Shown here one piece after another: positions 6,319 through 12,971 of a stretch of 17,647 bases of DNA. The position numbers and the translations under genes are program-made. Origin of the DNA: Actinomycetes bacterium (GTDB taxonomy: Bacteria; Actinomycetota; Actinomycetes; Actinomycetales; Microbacteriaceae); the NCBI GenBank assembly GCA_023450335.1, contig JAEXHA010000011.1, positions 1-17,647 of the forward strand, in the 5' to 3' direction. The stretch's first letter is position 1. Each line of letters opens with the position of its first letter. The notes beneath the pieces are model-generated. The model was not told the DNA's origin. It did no database searches and saw only the letters and a list, made by a program, of their open reading frames with translations.

Positions 6319-7317
6319 TCACCAGCGGTTGTGGACGTCCTCGGCGAATCCCTCGACGCCGTCGAACGCCACGACGTCGTCGCCGGTGTCGAAGGTGCCT
6401 GACCACGTGCCGAAGCACTGATCGGTGCGCGACGCGACGATGCCCAGGTTCGTCCGCGAGCGCTTCGTGTAGAACGGCGTGAATGTGGCATCCAGCCCGC
6501 CGCCGAAGATGCGCCACGGCGTTCGTGCGGCGGCCAGGTCGTAGTCCCACTCCAGCTGCACCGAGATCTTGTGCAGGACGCCGTCGAGGACGATGCCGTT
6601 CTCGGTCGAGCCGGTGCCGTCGGTCCATTGTCCGCCGACCTGGATGCCGATGATCCGCCCGTCTATCGTGTGTCCGGCGCCGGCGCCCCAGTTCCATCGC
6701 ACGTCGTACGGCCATCGCCCGCGGCCGTGGTCGAGCACCGCCCACGACCCCGGCGGCACCTCGTGTGCGACCCCGGCGATGGTGATGGTGCCGGATGCCG
6801 GGAGCGCGACATCTTTGACGGTGTACTGGAATCGGCGATGCGACCAGGGCACGACCACGGCGAGGCAGTCGTGGTCGGCGGGGCGGCGCACGGTGATGTC
6901 GAACGCGGCATCGGCGATCTCGGCGTGCAGGCGCCACCGCTGCCCGTCCGGGGTGGGCGTGATCGTGATGCCGAGACCTTTGGCGCCGGCCATGGCCACG
7001 CCGGTGCCGAGCGAGGCGGGCAGTTGCACGTCGCGGGGCGGGATCACCGTCGCGTTCTTCGACCAGGTGCGCTCGGTGGCGCGGTCGAAGATCCACACCT
7101 CGTGCACGGCGGCGTAGTCGATCGACGACACCGTCAGCCCCACGATGTGCGTGGGTGTCATGACGTTCCAGTACTCCCACCGCTTGTTGCGGCCACGGCC
7201 CCGACGGATGCCGGAGGTGTCGACCAGCGGCGCGCGCGCCCAGCCGATGGCCTCGGTGTTGAGCCGGCCGCCGGCGACGGTGAGGGAGACGGGTTCGGTG
7301 AGTTCGCGTTCGGTCAT
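6319..7317 (-). CDS. DUF2804 family protein
   Basis: Uncharacterised protein of 332 residues that I recognise as the DUF2804 family; no enzymatic activity is established that I know of. No signal peptide or membrane segment is seen, so it is probably cytoplasmic. The sequence is rich in Trp and Gly beta-strand patterns, including KRWEYWNVMTPTHIVGLTVS near residue 45-65, VPPGSWAVLDHGRGRWPYDVRWNWG and a C-terminal WRIFGGGLDATFTPFY. These fit an all-beta fold; a lipocalin/AttH-like sugar- or lipid-binding fold is a hunch only. The ATG at 7317 overlaps the stop of the GH2 gene in an ATGA (7314-7317), so translation is coupled and the protein probably acts with the hydrolase and transporter. It is the last gene of the three-gene operon. 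Confidence 0.82.
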   Translation of the reverse strand: MTERELTEPVSLTVAGGRLNTEAIGWARAPLVDTSGIRRGRGRNKRWEYWNVMTPTHIVGLTVSSIDYAAVHEVWIFDRATERTWSKNATVIPPRDVQLPASLGTGVAMAGAKGLGITITPTPDGQRWRLHAEIADAAFDITVRRPADHDCLAVVVPWSHRRFQYTVKDVALPASGTITIAGVAHEVPPGSWAVLDHGRGRWPYDVRWNWGAGAGHTIDGRIIGIQVGGQWTDGTGSTENGIVLDGVLHKISVQLEWDYDLAAARTPWRIFGGGLDATFTPFYTKRSRTNLGIVASRTDQCFGTWSGTFDTGDDVVAFDGVEGFAEDVHNRW

Positions 7318-9218
7318 GCGGGGTCTCCTGCCGCGGCCCGCAGCCTGTCGGTGACGGCGCGCACCGCCTCGATCGGGATTTTGATGAACCGGCGGTCGTA
7401 GCTGACCAGACCGTTGACTTCGTCTTCTACGTCGCTGAGCTGCGTGTACACGATGGCACCGAGTCCGCGGGCGATCGCGGGCGCGATCTCTTCGTCGTGC
7501 AGCCGCTCGAACGCCCGCCGCAGCGCGGCCTGCGTGCGGTAGGTGCGGTAGCCGAACGTCTTCCGTCCCCACGTGCGGCCGGGCACCGCGAGGCTGTACC
7601 CGCCGTACTCGGTCAGGGCCAGCACCCGGTCGTCACGCCGGCGCGGCACTCGGAACCGGCGGAAATACACGTGCAGACTCTGCAGATCGCCGGCGCCCTG
7701 GTCGTGCCACCCGCTGGCATGATCGATCGGCCGCGTCGGGTCGAGCTCGGCCACGTGCGCCGCGATGCGAGCCGCGTCGAATTGGCCCCACCCCTCGTTG
7801 AACGGCGCCCACAGTCCAATCGACGGGACGGCGCGCAGGTGCGCGATCATGTCGTCGAGTTCGGATTCGAAACGACTGCGGCCGCCGGCGTCCTCCCGCG
7901 CGAACCGCTCGTGGTCGCCGTCGTCGAAGCGCACCGGTGTCAGAGCGGGCGCCGTGATCGTCAGCGGACGATACCGGCCGCCACCGTTGACGGCGTCCTG
8001 CCACACGATGATGCCCAGCCGGTCACAGTGGTGGTACCAGCGCAACGGTTCGACCTTGATGTGCTTGCGCAGCATTGTGAAGCCCATGTCCTTGGCGAGG
8101 CGCACGTCGTACTCGAGCGCGGCGTCGGACGGCGCGGTGTAGCCACCGTCGGGCCAGTAGCCCTGGTCGAGCAGCCCGACCGGCAGGTGCGGCGCGCCGT
8201 TGAGCAGCAGCCGCGGGTGCCCCTGCGCGTCGCGCCCGATGCCGAAGGAACGCATGCCGACATAGGAATGCACGGTGTCGGCACCCAGCCGCACCTCGAT
8301 GTCGTAGAGGAACGGGTCGTCGGGCGACCAGGTGCGCACCGGGGCCGGCAGGGCGATGCGCGTGGGCTCGCCGGGCGTGAGCACGGTGGATGCCACGGTC
8401 GTGCCGGCCGCGTCGATGCGCACCCGTGCGACGTCGGGGGCGGCAGTGCCGCCGGGCGATGCGGAAGTGACGCCCGGCGATGCCACAGTGACGCCGGGCG
8501 ATGCGGCGGTGCCGCCGGCTGGCGTTGCGGGCGCGGGTGCGGGCATGGCGACGTGGACCGTGATCTCGAGTTCGCCGGTGTCGAGGTGCGGCACCAGGTC
8601 GAGGTGCGAGATGTGCGTCGCCGGGACGATCTCGAGCCACACCGTCTGCCAGATGCCCGACTGCGGGGTGTACCAGATGCCGCCGCGCGCACGTGATTGC
8701 TTGCCACGGGTGAGCCACGCGGCATCCGTCACATCGCGCACGGCGACCACGAGTTCGTGAGCGTCGCCGGCGGTGGACAGCGCATCGGTGACATCGAAGG
8801 TGAAGGGCAGGTAGCCGCCGGTGTGGCCGCCGACCTCGACGCCGTCGACAGCGACCCGGCAGGTCTGGTCGACGGCGCCGAAGTGCACCAGCACGCGCTC
8901 ACCGCGCTGCAGCGCGCGAGGCAGGTCGAAGGTGCGGCGGTACCACAGCAGCTGATCGTGCTGAAGGGTGCGGCCGACGCCCGACAGGGGCATCTCGGGT
9001 GAGAACGGGACGACGATGCGGTCGGGCCAGCGGCGCGGCGGGCGGGTCGGATCGTCGACGGCGAGCGGATCGAACTCGGCGTACGGAGTGAAGGTGCAGT
9101 CCCACCGGCCGTTGAGGTTCTGCCAGTCGCCGCGCACCAGCTGCGGCCGCGGGTACTCGGGCAGCGGCGCGTCCGGGTCGAGCCGCTCACCCCACGGCGT
9201 GAGCATCGGGGCGGTCAC
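7314..9218 (-). CDS. Glycoside hydrolase family 2 enzyme (beta-glycosidase)
   Basis: Retaining exo-beta-glycosidase of GH2 (beta-galactosidase, beta-glucuronidase and beta-mannosidase types), 634 residues. An N-terminal sugar-binding jelly-roll domain (about 15-195; FGAVDQTCRVAVDG, TGGYLPFTFDVTDAL) is followed by an Ig-like domain (about 196-320) and a TIM barrel (about 320-620). Catalytic acid/base Glu475 lies in FNEGWGQ and the likely nucleophile Glu537 in LTEYGG; both are intact. No signal peptide is present, so it should act on imported substrate. The GTG start at 9218 forms a GTGA overlap with the MFS stop; ATG 9206 is an alternative four codons in. An Ala/Pro/Gly 7-residue repeat interrupts the Ig-like region. 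Coupling to the MFS gene suggests that the imported sugar is its substrate; the exact glycoside is unknown. Confidence 0.92.
   Translation of the reverse strand: MTAPMLTPWGERLDPDAPLPEYPRPQLVRGDWQNLNGRWDCTFTPYAEFDPLAVDDPTRPPRRWPDRIVVPFSPEMPLSGVGRTLQHDQLLWYRRTFDLPRALQRGERVLVHFGAVDQTCRVAVDGVEVGGHTGGYLPFTFDVTDALSTAGDAHELVVAVRDVTDAAWLTRGKQSRARGGIWYTPQSGIWQTVWLEIVPATHISHLDLVPHLDTGELEITVHVAMPAPAPATPAGGTAASPGVTVASPGVTSASPGGTAAPDVARVRIDAAGTTVASTVLTPGEPTRIALPAPVRTWSPDDPFLYDIEVRLGADTVHSYVGMRSFGIGRDAQGHPRLLLNGAPHLPVGLLDQGYWPDGGYTAPSDAALEYDVRLAKDMGFTMLRKHIKVEPLRWYHHCDRLGIIVWQDAVNGGGRYRPLTITAPALTPVRFDDGDHERFAREDAGGRSRFESELDDMIAHLRAVPSIGLWAPFNEGWGQFDAARIAAHVAELDPTRPIDHASGWHDQGAGDLQSLHVYFRRFRVPRRRDDRVLALTEYGGYSLAVPGRTWGRKTFGYRTYRTQAALRRAFERLHDEEIAPAIARGLGAIVYTQLSDVEDEVNGLVSYDRRFIKIPIEAVRAVTDRLRAAAGDPA
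8446..8529 (-). repeat. 21-bp minisatellite inside the GH2 gene (four units)
   Basis: Units at 8446-8466, 8467-8487, 8488-8508 and 8509-8529 follow the pattern GTGMCGCCSGGCGATGCS plus three variable bases on the plus strand. They encode 7-residue repeats of the ASPGVT[VS] type in the protein, an Ala/Pro/Gly/Thr-rich linker. The unit is a multiple of three, so changes in copy number keep the frame. Confidence 0.85.
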
Positions 9219-10582
9219 GCGTCGACCACCGCCGAGGCGTCTGCGGCAACGGGCGCGCGCCGTGCCAGCAGGACCGGGATCGCCACGAGCACCGCGATCA
9301 CGGCGGCGGCGAGGAACATCCAGGGTGTGGGCACCTGCTTGATCACGCCGAGGTCTTCGTAGGTCTCGTTCGCGCCGATGATGACGAGCGCGCCGATGAA
9401 GGGCCCGATGAGCATGGGGATGAGGATGACGAAGATCATCCGCAGCCCCTGGACCATGCCGATGCGGTCGACCGGCGTCTGGTCGCGGACGTTCGCCGAC
9501 AGGGAGGCGGTCGACAGCATGAACCCGCCCATCATGATCGTGCCGAACGCGATGACGGTGAGCATGTCGCGGGCGAAGAACATGCCGATGAGTCCGGCGA
9601 TCATCATGCCGACCGCCGGCAGCACGGCGCGCAGCTTTCCGATGCGGTCGATGATTCGGCCGCCCAGAACGCTGATGACGGCGGCCAGGGTCAGCACGCT
9701 GGCGAGGATGATCGCGTACCCGTCGATGCGCAGGTATCGCTGGATGTAGATGATCAGATAGGGGATGAACACCTGCGAGCTCGTGCCGATGATCGCCCAC
9801 GCGATCAGGATCACGTAGAGACGAGGGTGGGCGCGCACGGTGCTCGGACGCAGACCGTGGATGACGGCGGCGACATAGCCGTCGGTGTTCTTCTCGATGG
9901 TCGGCACGTCGCGCACGAGGAACCAGGCGATGACGCCGACGACGGCGGTGACGCCGCCGATGATGCCGAAGAACAGCTTCCACTCGCCGGCCTGGGTGAG
10001 CCCGTCGAGGGCACCGAACACCAGCAGCATCGACATGAGCGGCAGGATCGCGAGGGTCGCATCGACGCGGCCGCGGTTGGACGGGTGGGTGGCGTCGGTC
10101 ACCCAGGCGTTGAAGGCGGCGTCGTTGGCCCCCGAGCCGAACAGCGACATGACGCAATCCAGCACGACGATCGCAACGACGGCGGTGCCGACGACCTGCG
10201 CGGCCATGACACCGGACGCCGGCTGGACGAAGCCGAACGTGGCGGTGGTGGCACCCCACAGGATGTAGCCGATCGCGATGAACGGCCGGCGGGAGCGGAC
10301 CTTGTCCGACCACGCGCCGACGAACATCGTCGCCAGGGTCGCCGCGATCGCCGAGGCGGCCACGAGGATGGCGATCACCGTGGGGTCGGTCGCGATCGTG
10401 TCGTAGACGAACACGTTGAGGTACATGTTCTCCACGGTCCACGCTAGCTGGCCGACGAAGCCGACGAGAACGACCACGAACCAGGTGCGGGCGCCGATGG
10501 GCACGCGGGCGGGTGTTGCGGCCTCGCGTGAGGCGGCGGGGATTGCGGCGCGTCCGGACGGCGCGGCGGTGCGGTCGGTCAT
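9215..10582 (-). CDS. MFS transporter, probable glycoside importer
   Basis: Major facilitator superfamily permease of 455 residues with about 12 hydrophobic segments in two halves and a central cytoplasmic loop near VRDVPTIEKNTDGYVAAVIHG. Features seen: a Pro/Ala-rich hydrophilic N-terminus (1-28), the loop 2-3 motif AWSDKVRSRRPF (MFS motif A-like, G-x-x-x-D-x-x-x-R-R) and its second-half counterpart GGRIIDRIGKLR. The arrangement recalls the GPH/SLC45-like sugar transporters (inference). ATG 10582 is chosen because AAGG lies 6 nt upstream; a TTG at 10588 is an alternative. It is the first gene of the operon with the GH2 and DUF2804 genes, and its TGA overlaps the GH2 GTG, so substrate entry and hydrolysis are probably linked. 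Confidence 0.9.
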   Translation of the reverse strand: MTDRTAAPSGRAAIPAASREAATPARVPIGARTWFVVVLVGFVGQLAWTVENMYLNVFVYDTIATDPTVIAILVAASAIAATLATMFVGAWSDKVRSRRPFIAIGYILWGATTATFGFVQPASGVMAAQVVGTAVVAIVVLDCVMSLFGSGANDAAFNAWVTDATHPSNRGRVDATLAILPLMSMLLVFGALDGLTQAGEWKLFFGIIGGVTAVVGVIAWFLVRDVPTIEKNTDGYVAAVIHGLRPSTVRAHPRLYVILIAWAIIGTSSQVFIPYLIIYIQRYLRIDGYAIILASVLTLAAVISVLGGRIIDRIGKLRAVLPAVGMMIAGLIGMFFARDMLTVIAFGTIMMGGFMLSTASLSANVRDQTPVDRIGMVQGLRMIFVILIPMLIGPFIGALVIIGANETYEDLGVIKQVPTPWMFLAAAVIAVLVAIPVLLARRAPVAADASAVVDA

Positions 10583-10621
10583 CGGCAACCTTGCTTCTGT
10601 CCGTGAGTTTCGGGTGTCTCG

Positions 10622-10627
10622 ATCCTA
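10622..10627 (-). promoter_or_regulatory. Possible -10 box of the MFS-GH2-DUF2804 operon
   Basis: TAGGAT on the minus strand (10627-10622) would give a start near 10615 and a leader of roughly 33 nt containing the AAGG site. The same hexamer precedes the PIG-L gene. No good -35 match is seen. The CIRCE element ends up about 45-70 bp upstream of this start, so it would not directly cover it. Confidence 0.35.
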
Positions 10628-10660
10628 TGCCCCGCCGCGCTGTTCGCCGCCCGCGAACTG

Positions 10661-10687
10661 TTAGCACTCTGGCATCCCGAGTGCTAA
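10661..10687. promoter_or_regulatory. CIRCE element (HrcA operator)
   Basis: TTAGCACTC (10661-10669) and GAGTGCTAA (10679-10687) with a 9-nt spacer exactly match the CIRCE consensus, the binding site of the heat-shock repressor HrcA. It spans the -35 to -10 region of the predicted hsp20 promoter, so HrcA binding should block RNA polymerase. The spacer contains GGCATCC. Confidence 0.96.
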
Positions 10688-10690
10688 TCT
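10685..10690 (+). promoter_or_regulatory. Putative -10 box of the hsp20 promoter
   Basis: TAATCT overlaps the right CIRCE arm. TTAGCA at 10661-10666, 18 bp upstream, could serve as -35. This places transcription start near 10697, so the HAIR-like element would sit at or just after +1. Confidence 0.5.
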
Positions 10691-10697
10691 GAACGTA

Positions 10698-10718
10698 CTT
10701 GAGTCATCACGGCTCAAC
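10698..10718. promoter_or_regulatory. HAIR-like element (HspR operator candidate)
   Basis: CTTGAGT (10698-10704), a 7-nt spacer, then GCTCAAC (10712-10718). The left arm matches the actinobacterial HAIR consensus CTTGAGT-N7-ACTCAAG fully; the right arm matches 5 of 7 positions. The spacing is exact and it lies 10 bp after CIRCE, before a heat-shock gene. Confidence 0.72.
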
Positions 10719-10750
10719 TTTTGACACCGATGAACAACAAGGAGAGAAAC

Positions 10751-11206
10751 ATGGCCACGTATGACCCGTTCCGTGACCTCGACCGCCTGGCGTCGAGCCT
10801 CTTCGACACGCGTCGCGGCCCGCGCCGCATGCCGATGGACCTCTATCGCGACGGCGACCACTACGTGCTGAGCGCCGACCTGCCGGGCATCGACCCCGGT
10901 TCGGTCGACATCGACGTCGACGGCCAGCTGCTGACCATCCGCGCCGAGCGCACACTGCACTCCGGCGACGACGTCAAGTGGATCACCCGCGAGCGCGAGG
11001 CGGCGAGCTTCCTGCGCCAGCTGAACCTCGGCCAGGGCATCGACACCGAGAGCATCGCCGCGACCTACGACAACGGCGTGCTGACGGTGACCATCCCGGT
11101 CAGCGAGAAGGCCAAGCCCCGCAAGGTGCAGGTCGTCGCCGGCGCTGAGGCGCCCACGATCCGGGCACACGAGTCGAGCGACCAGCCGCAGCCGATCGAC
11201 CAGTGA
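10751..11206 (+). CDS. Hsp20/alpha-crystallin family small heat-shock protein
   Basis: ATP-independent holdase chaperone of 151 residues that binds unfolding proteins in the cytoplasm as an oligomer. The N-terminal arm (MATYDPFRDLDRLASSLF, 1-18) precedes the alpha-crystallin domain at about 28-120, with MDLYRDGDHYVLSADLPGI, a beta-strand LLTIRAER (60-67) and the hallmark ATYDNGVLTVTIP (104-116). The C-terminal extension (117-151) is polar and lacks a clear I-x-I/V motif, except perhaps VQV at 126-128. ATG 10751 is set by AAGGAGAG at 10739-10746; an in-frame TTG at 10721 is rejected. CIRCE and a HAIR-like element lie upstream, which predicts strong heat induction through HrcA and HspR. A strong hairpin follows the gene. 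Confidence 0.96.
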   Translation: MATYDPFRDLDRLASSLFDTRRGPRRMPMDLYRDGDHYVLSADLPGIDPGSVDIDVDGQLLTIRAERTLHSGDDVKWITREREAASFLRQLNLGQGIDTESIAATYDNGVLTVTIPVSEKAKPRKVQVVAGAEAPTIRAHESSDQPQPIDQ

Positions 11207-11248
11207 TGATGCGGGGCCGACCCGCCTGAGCGGCCGGCCCCGGCTCGG

Positions 11249-11287
11249 CGACACCGCCCCGCGTCCGCACGGACCGGGGCGGTGTCG
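11249..11287. terminator. Strong hairpin between convergent hsp20 and sdaA
   Basis: CGACACCGCCCCG (11249-11261) pairs perfectly with CGGGGCGGTGTCG (11275-11287). The loop contains a further GTCCG/CGGAC pair (11263-11267, 11270-11274). It is by far the strongest hairpin in the window, lies 42 bp after the hsp20 stop, and faces the 3' end of sdaA. It lacks a T-tract on either strand, as is common in actinobacteria, and may work in both directions. Nothing else is seen in 11207-11408. Confidence 0.8.
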
Positions 11288-11408
11288 TGTTGGGGCAGCG
11301 ACGCCGGCCCCGTTGCGGCCGGGGCGTCCACCGTTGCGGGCGGGCGTCGCGCCACCGCGACAGCGCCGCATCAGCCACCCGCGCGCCGAACGGCACCGGG
11401 CGCGCCGC

Positions 11409-12938
11409 TCAGCATTCGACGACGTTCACCGCGAGGCCGCCCTCGCTGGTCTCCTTGTACTTGGTCGACATGTCGATGCCGGTCTGACGCATGGTCTCGA
11501 CGACCGCATCGAGCGACACATAGTGGCTGCCGTCGCCGCGCAAGGCCAGTCGCGCCGCCGTCACTGCGGTCGAGGCCGCGATCGCGTTGCGCTCGATGCA
11601 GGGGATCTGCACGAGTCCGCCCACGGGGTCGCACGTGAGCCCGAGGTGATGCTCCATGGCGATCTCGGCCGCGTTCTCGATCTGTCGATTGGTGCCGCCC
11701 ATGACCGCGGTCAGTCCGCCGGCCGCCATCGCGCAGGCCGAACCGACCTCGGCCTGGCAGCCGCCCTCCGCTCCCGAGATCGAGGCGTTCGCTTTGAACA
11801 GCGACCCGAGGGCCGTGGCTGTCAGCAGGAACCGACGGATGCCGCGCCGCCGGTTCGCCTCGGCCACGGCGGCTTCGTCACGTGCGGTCGCGGCGGCGTG
11901 ACCGCGTGCGGCCTCGGCCGATCCGGCCGCGGCCTCGGACCCTCCCACGCCGAAGCCCAGCAGCGCCGAGCCGACCAGCTCACCGTGCGGCGTGACCGCG
12001 TTGCCCGCGCCCAGCCCCGAGTCGGCGAGGAACCGCCACCAGTACATCGCCACAGCGGGCAGGATGCCGGCGGCCCCATTCGTCGGCGCAGTGACGACCC
12101 GCCCGCCTGCGGCGTTCTCCTCGTTGACGGCGAGTGCGAACGCACCCAGCCACTCGCCCGGCAGTTCACGGTGACCGTCGGCGGTCGATGCGTCCAGCTG
12201 CGCGCGGATCGTCGCGGCGCGGCGCTTCACCCGCAGCACGCCGGGCAATTCTCCCTGGGCCGCGAGCCCGGCCTCGACGCACGCGGCCATCGCATCCCAG
12301 ATCGCGTCGAGCCCCGCGGCGACGCCGGCCTCGTCGCGCAGCGCCTGCTCGTTGCGGCGCGCCGCCTCGGCGATCGTGATGCCCTGCTCATCGCACAGGG
12401 CGAGCAGCTCCTCCGCGCTGTCGAAGGCGAGCGGGAACGCGGCCGCCACCACGCGCGCGTCTTCGCCCTCGCGGCGGATGAACCCGCCTCCCACCGAGTA
12501 GTAGGTCTCGTCGGCGAGCACGGCCCCGTCGCCCGCGAACGCACGCAGCGTCATCGCGTTCGGATGGGCGGGCAGCCGCGTCCGCGGCGCGAACTCGACG
12601 TCGGACTTCTCGAACGCCACGGCATGGGTGCCGTGCAGCCGCAGCTCGCGGCCGGTGGGCCAGTCGGCCCAGGCGGCGCGCACGGCCGCGGGGTCGGCCG
12701 TCTCGGGGTCGAGTCCACCGAGGCCGGCGACGACGGCATCCGGTGTGCCGTGGCCGATGCCGGTCGCTCCGAGCGATCCGTACAGCACGCACCGCACACG
12801 AGAGGTGGATGCCAGGGCGCCCGACGCCGCCAGTCGCGCGGCGAAGTCGCGGGCAGCACGCATGGGTCCGACGGTGTGGGAGCTCGAGGGTCCTACTCCG
12901 ATGGAGAACAGCTCGAACGCCGAGACGTATGCGCTCAC
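11409..12938 (-). CDS. sdaA: L-serine ammonia-lyase, iron-sulfur dependent, single chain
   Basis: Converts L-serine to pyruvate and ammonia in the cytoplasm with a [4Fe-4S] cluster. The 509-residue protein has the N-terminal beta domain (about 4-165, with FSIGVGPSSSHTVGPMRAA) and the C-terminal alpha domain (about 185-500). Cluster ligands Cys394 (EGGCQAEVGSA), Cys436 (LTCDPVGG) and Cys447 (IPCIERNA) are present. It ends exactly in VVEC; in the Legionella enzyme the C-terminal Cys reaches into the active site as a cluster ligand, so Cys509 probably does the same. It is about 50 residues longer than typical (around 455-460), mostly through an Ala/Glu/Arg-rich insert at about 331-364. GTG 12938 is chosen because TAGCCT lies 6 nt upstream and there is no Shine-Dalgarno. 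It diverges from the S9 peptidase gene. Confidence 0.95.
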   Translation of the reverse strand: MSAYVSAFELFSIGVGPSSSHTVGPMRAARDFAARLAASGALASTSRVRCVLYGSLGATGIGHGTPDAVVAGLGGLDPETADPAAVRAAWADWPTGRELRLHGTHAVAFEKSDVEFAPRTRLPAHPNAMTLRAFAGDGAVLADETYYSVGGGFIRREGEDARVVAAAFPLAFDSAEELLALCDEQGITIAEAARRNEQALRDEAGVAAGLDAIWDAMAACVEAGLAAQGELPGVLRVKRRAATIRAQLDASTADGHRELPGEWLGAFALAVNEENAAGGRVVTAPTNGAAGILPAVAMYWWRFLADSGLGAGNAVTPHGELVGSALLGFGVGGSEAAAGSAEAARGHAAATARDEAAVAEANRRRGIRRFLLTATALGSLFKANASISGAEGGCQAEVGSACAMAAGGLTAVMGGTNRQIENAAEIAMEHHLGLTCDPVGGLVQIPCIERNAIAASTAVTAARLALRGDGSHYVSLDAVVETMRQTGIDMSTKYKETSEGGLAVNVVEC

Positions 12939-12971
12939 GGTCCCAGGCTACGCGCGCCGTAGGCTGACGGG
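12939..12971. promoter_or_regulatory. Compact bidirectional leaderless promoter, sdaA / S9 peptidase
   Basis: Only 33 bp separate the two GTG codons. On the minus strand TAGCCT (12950-12945) is 6 nt before the sdaA start; on the plus strand TAGGCT (12960-12965) is 6 nt before the peptidase start. The two boxes lie back to back 9 bp apart and form a near-palindrome: CAGGCTACG (12944-12952) and CGTAGGCTG (12958-12966), one mismatch. Each -35 region must lie in or beside the other gene's start, so polymerases would compete. Confidence 0.5.

Noticed and set aside
7497..8696. Open plus-strand frame of about 400 codons within the GH2 gene
   Set aside because: The opposite strand holds the GH2 catalytic motifs; this frame has no family features.
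10721..10726. Perfect TTGACA as a -35 box for hsp20
   Set aside because: A -10 box 17 bp downstream would fall on the ribosome binding site and start codon, and none is seen; the promoter inside CIRCE fits better.
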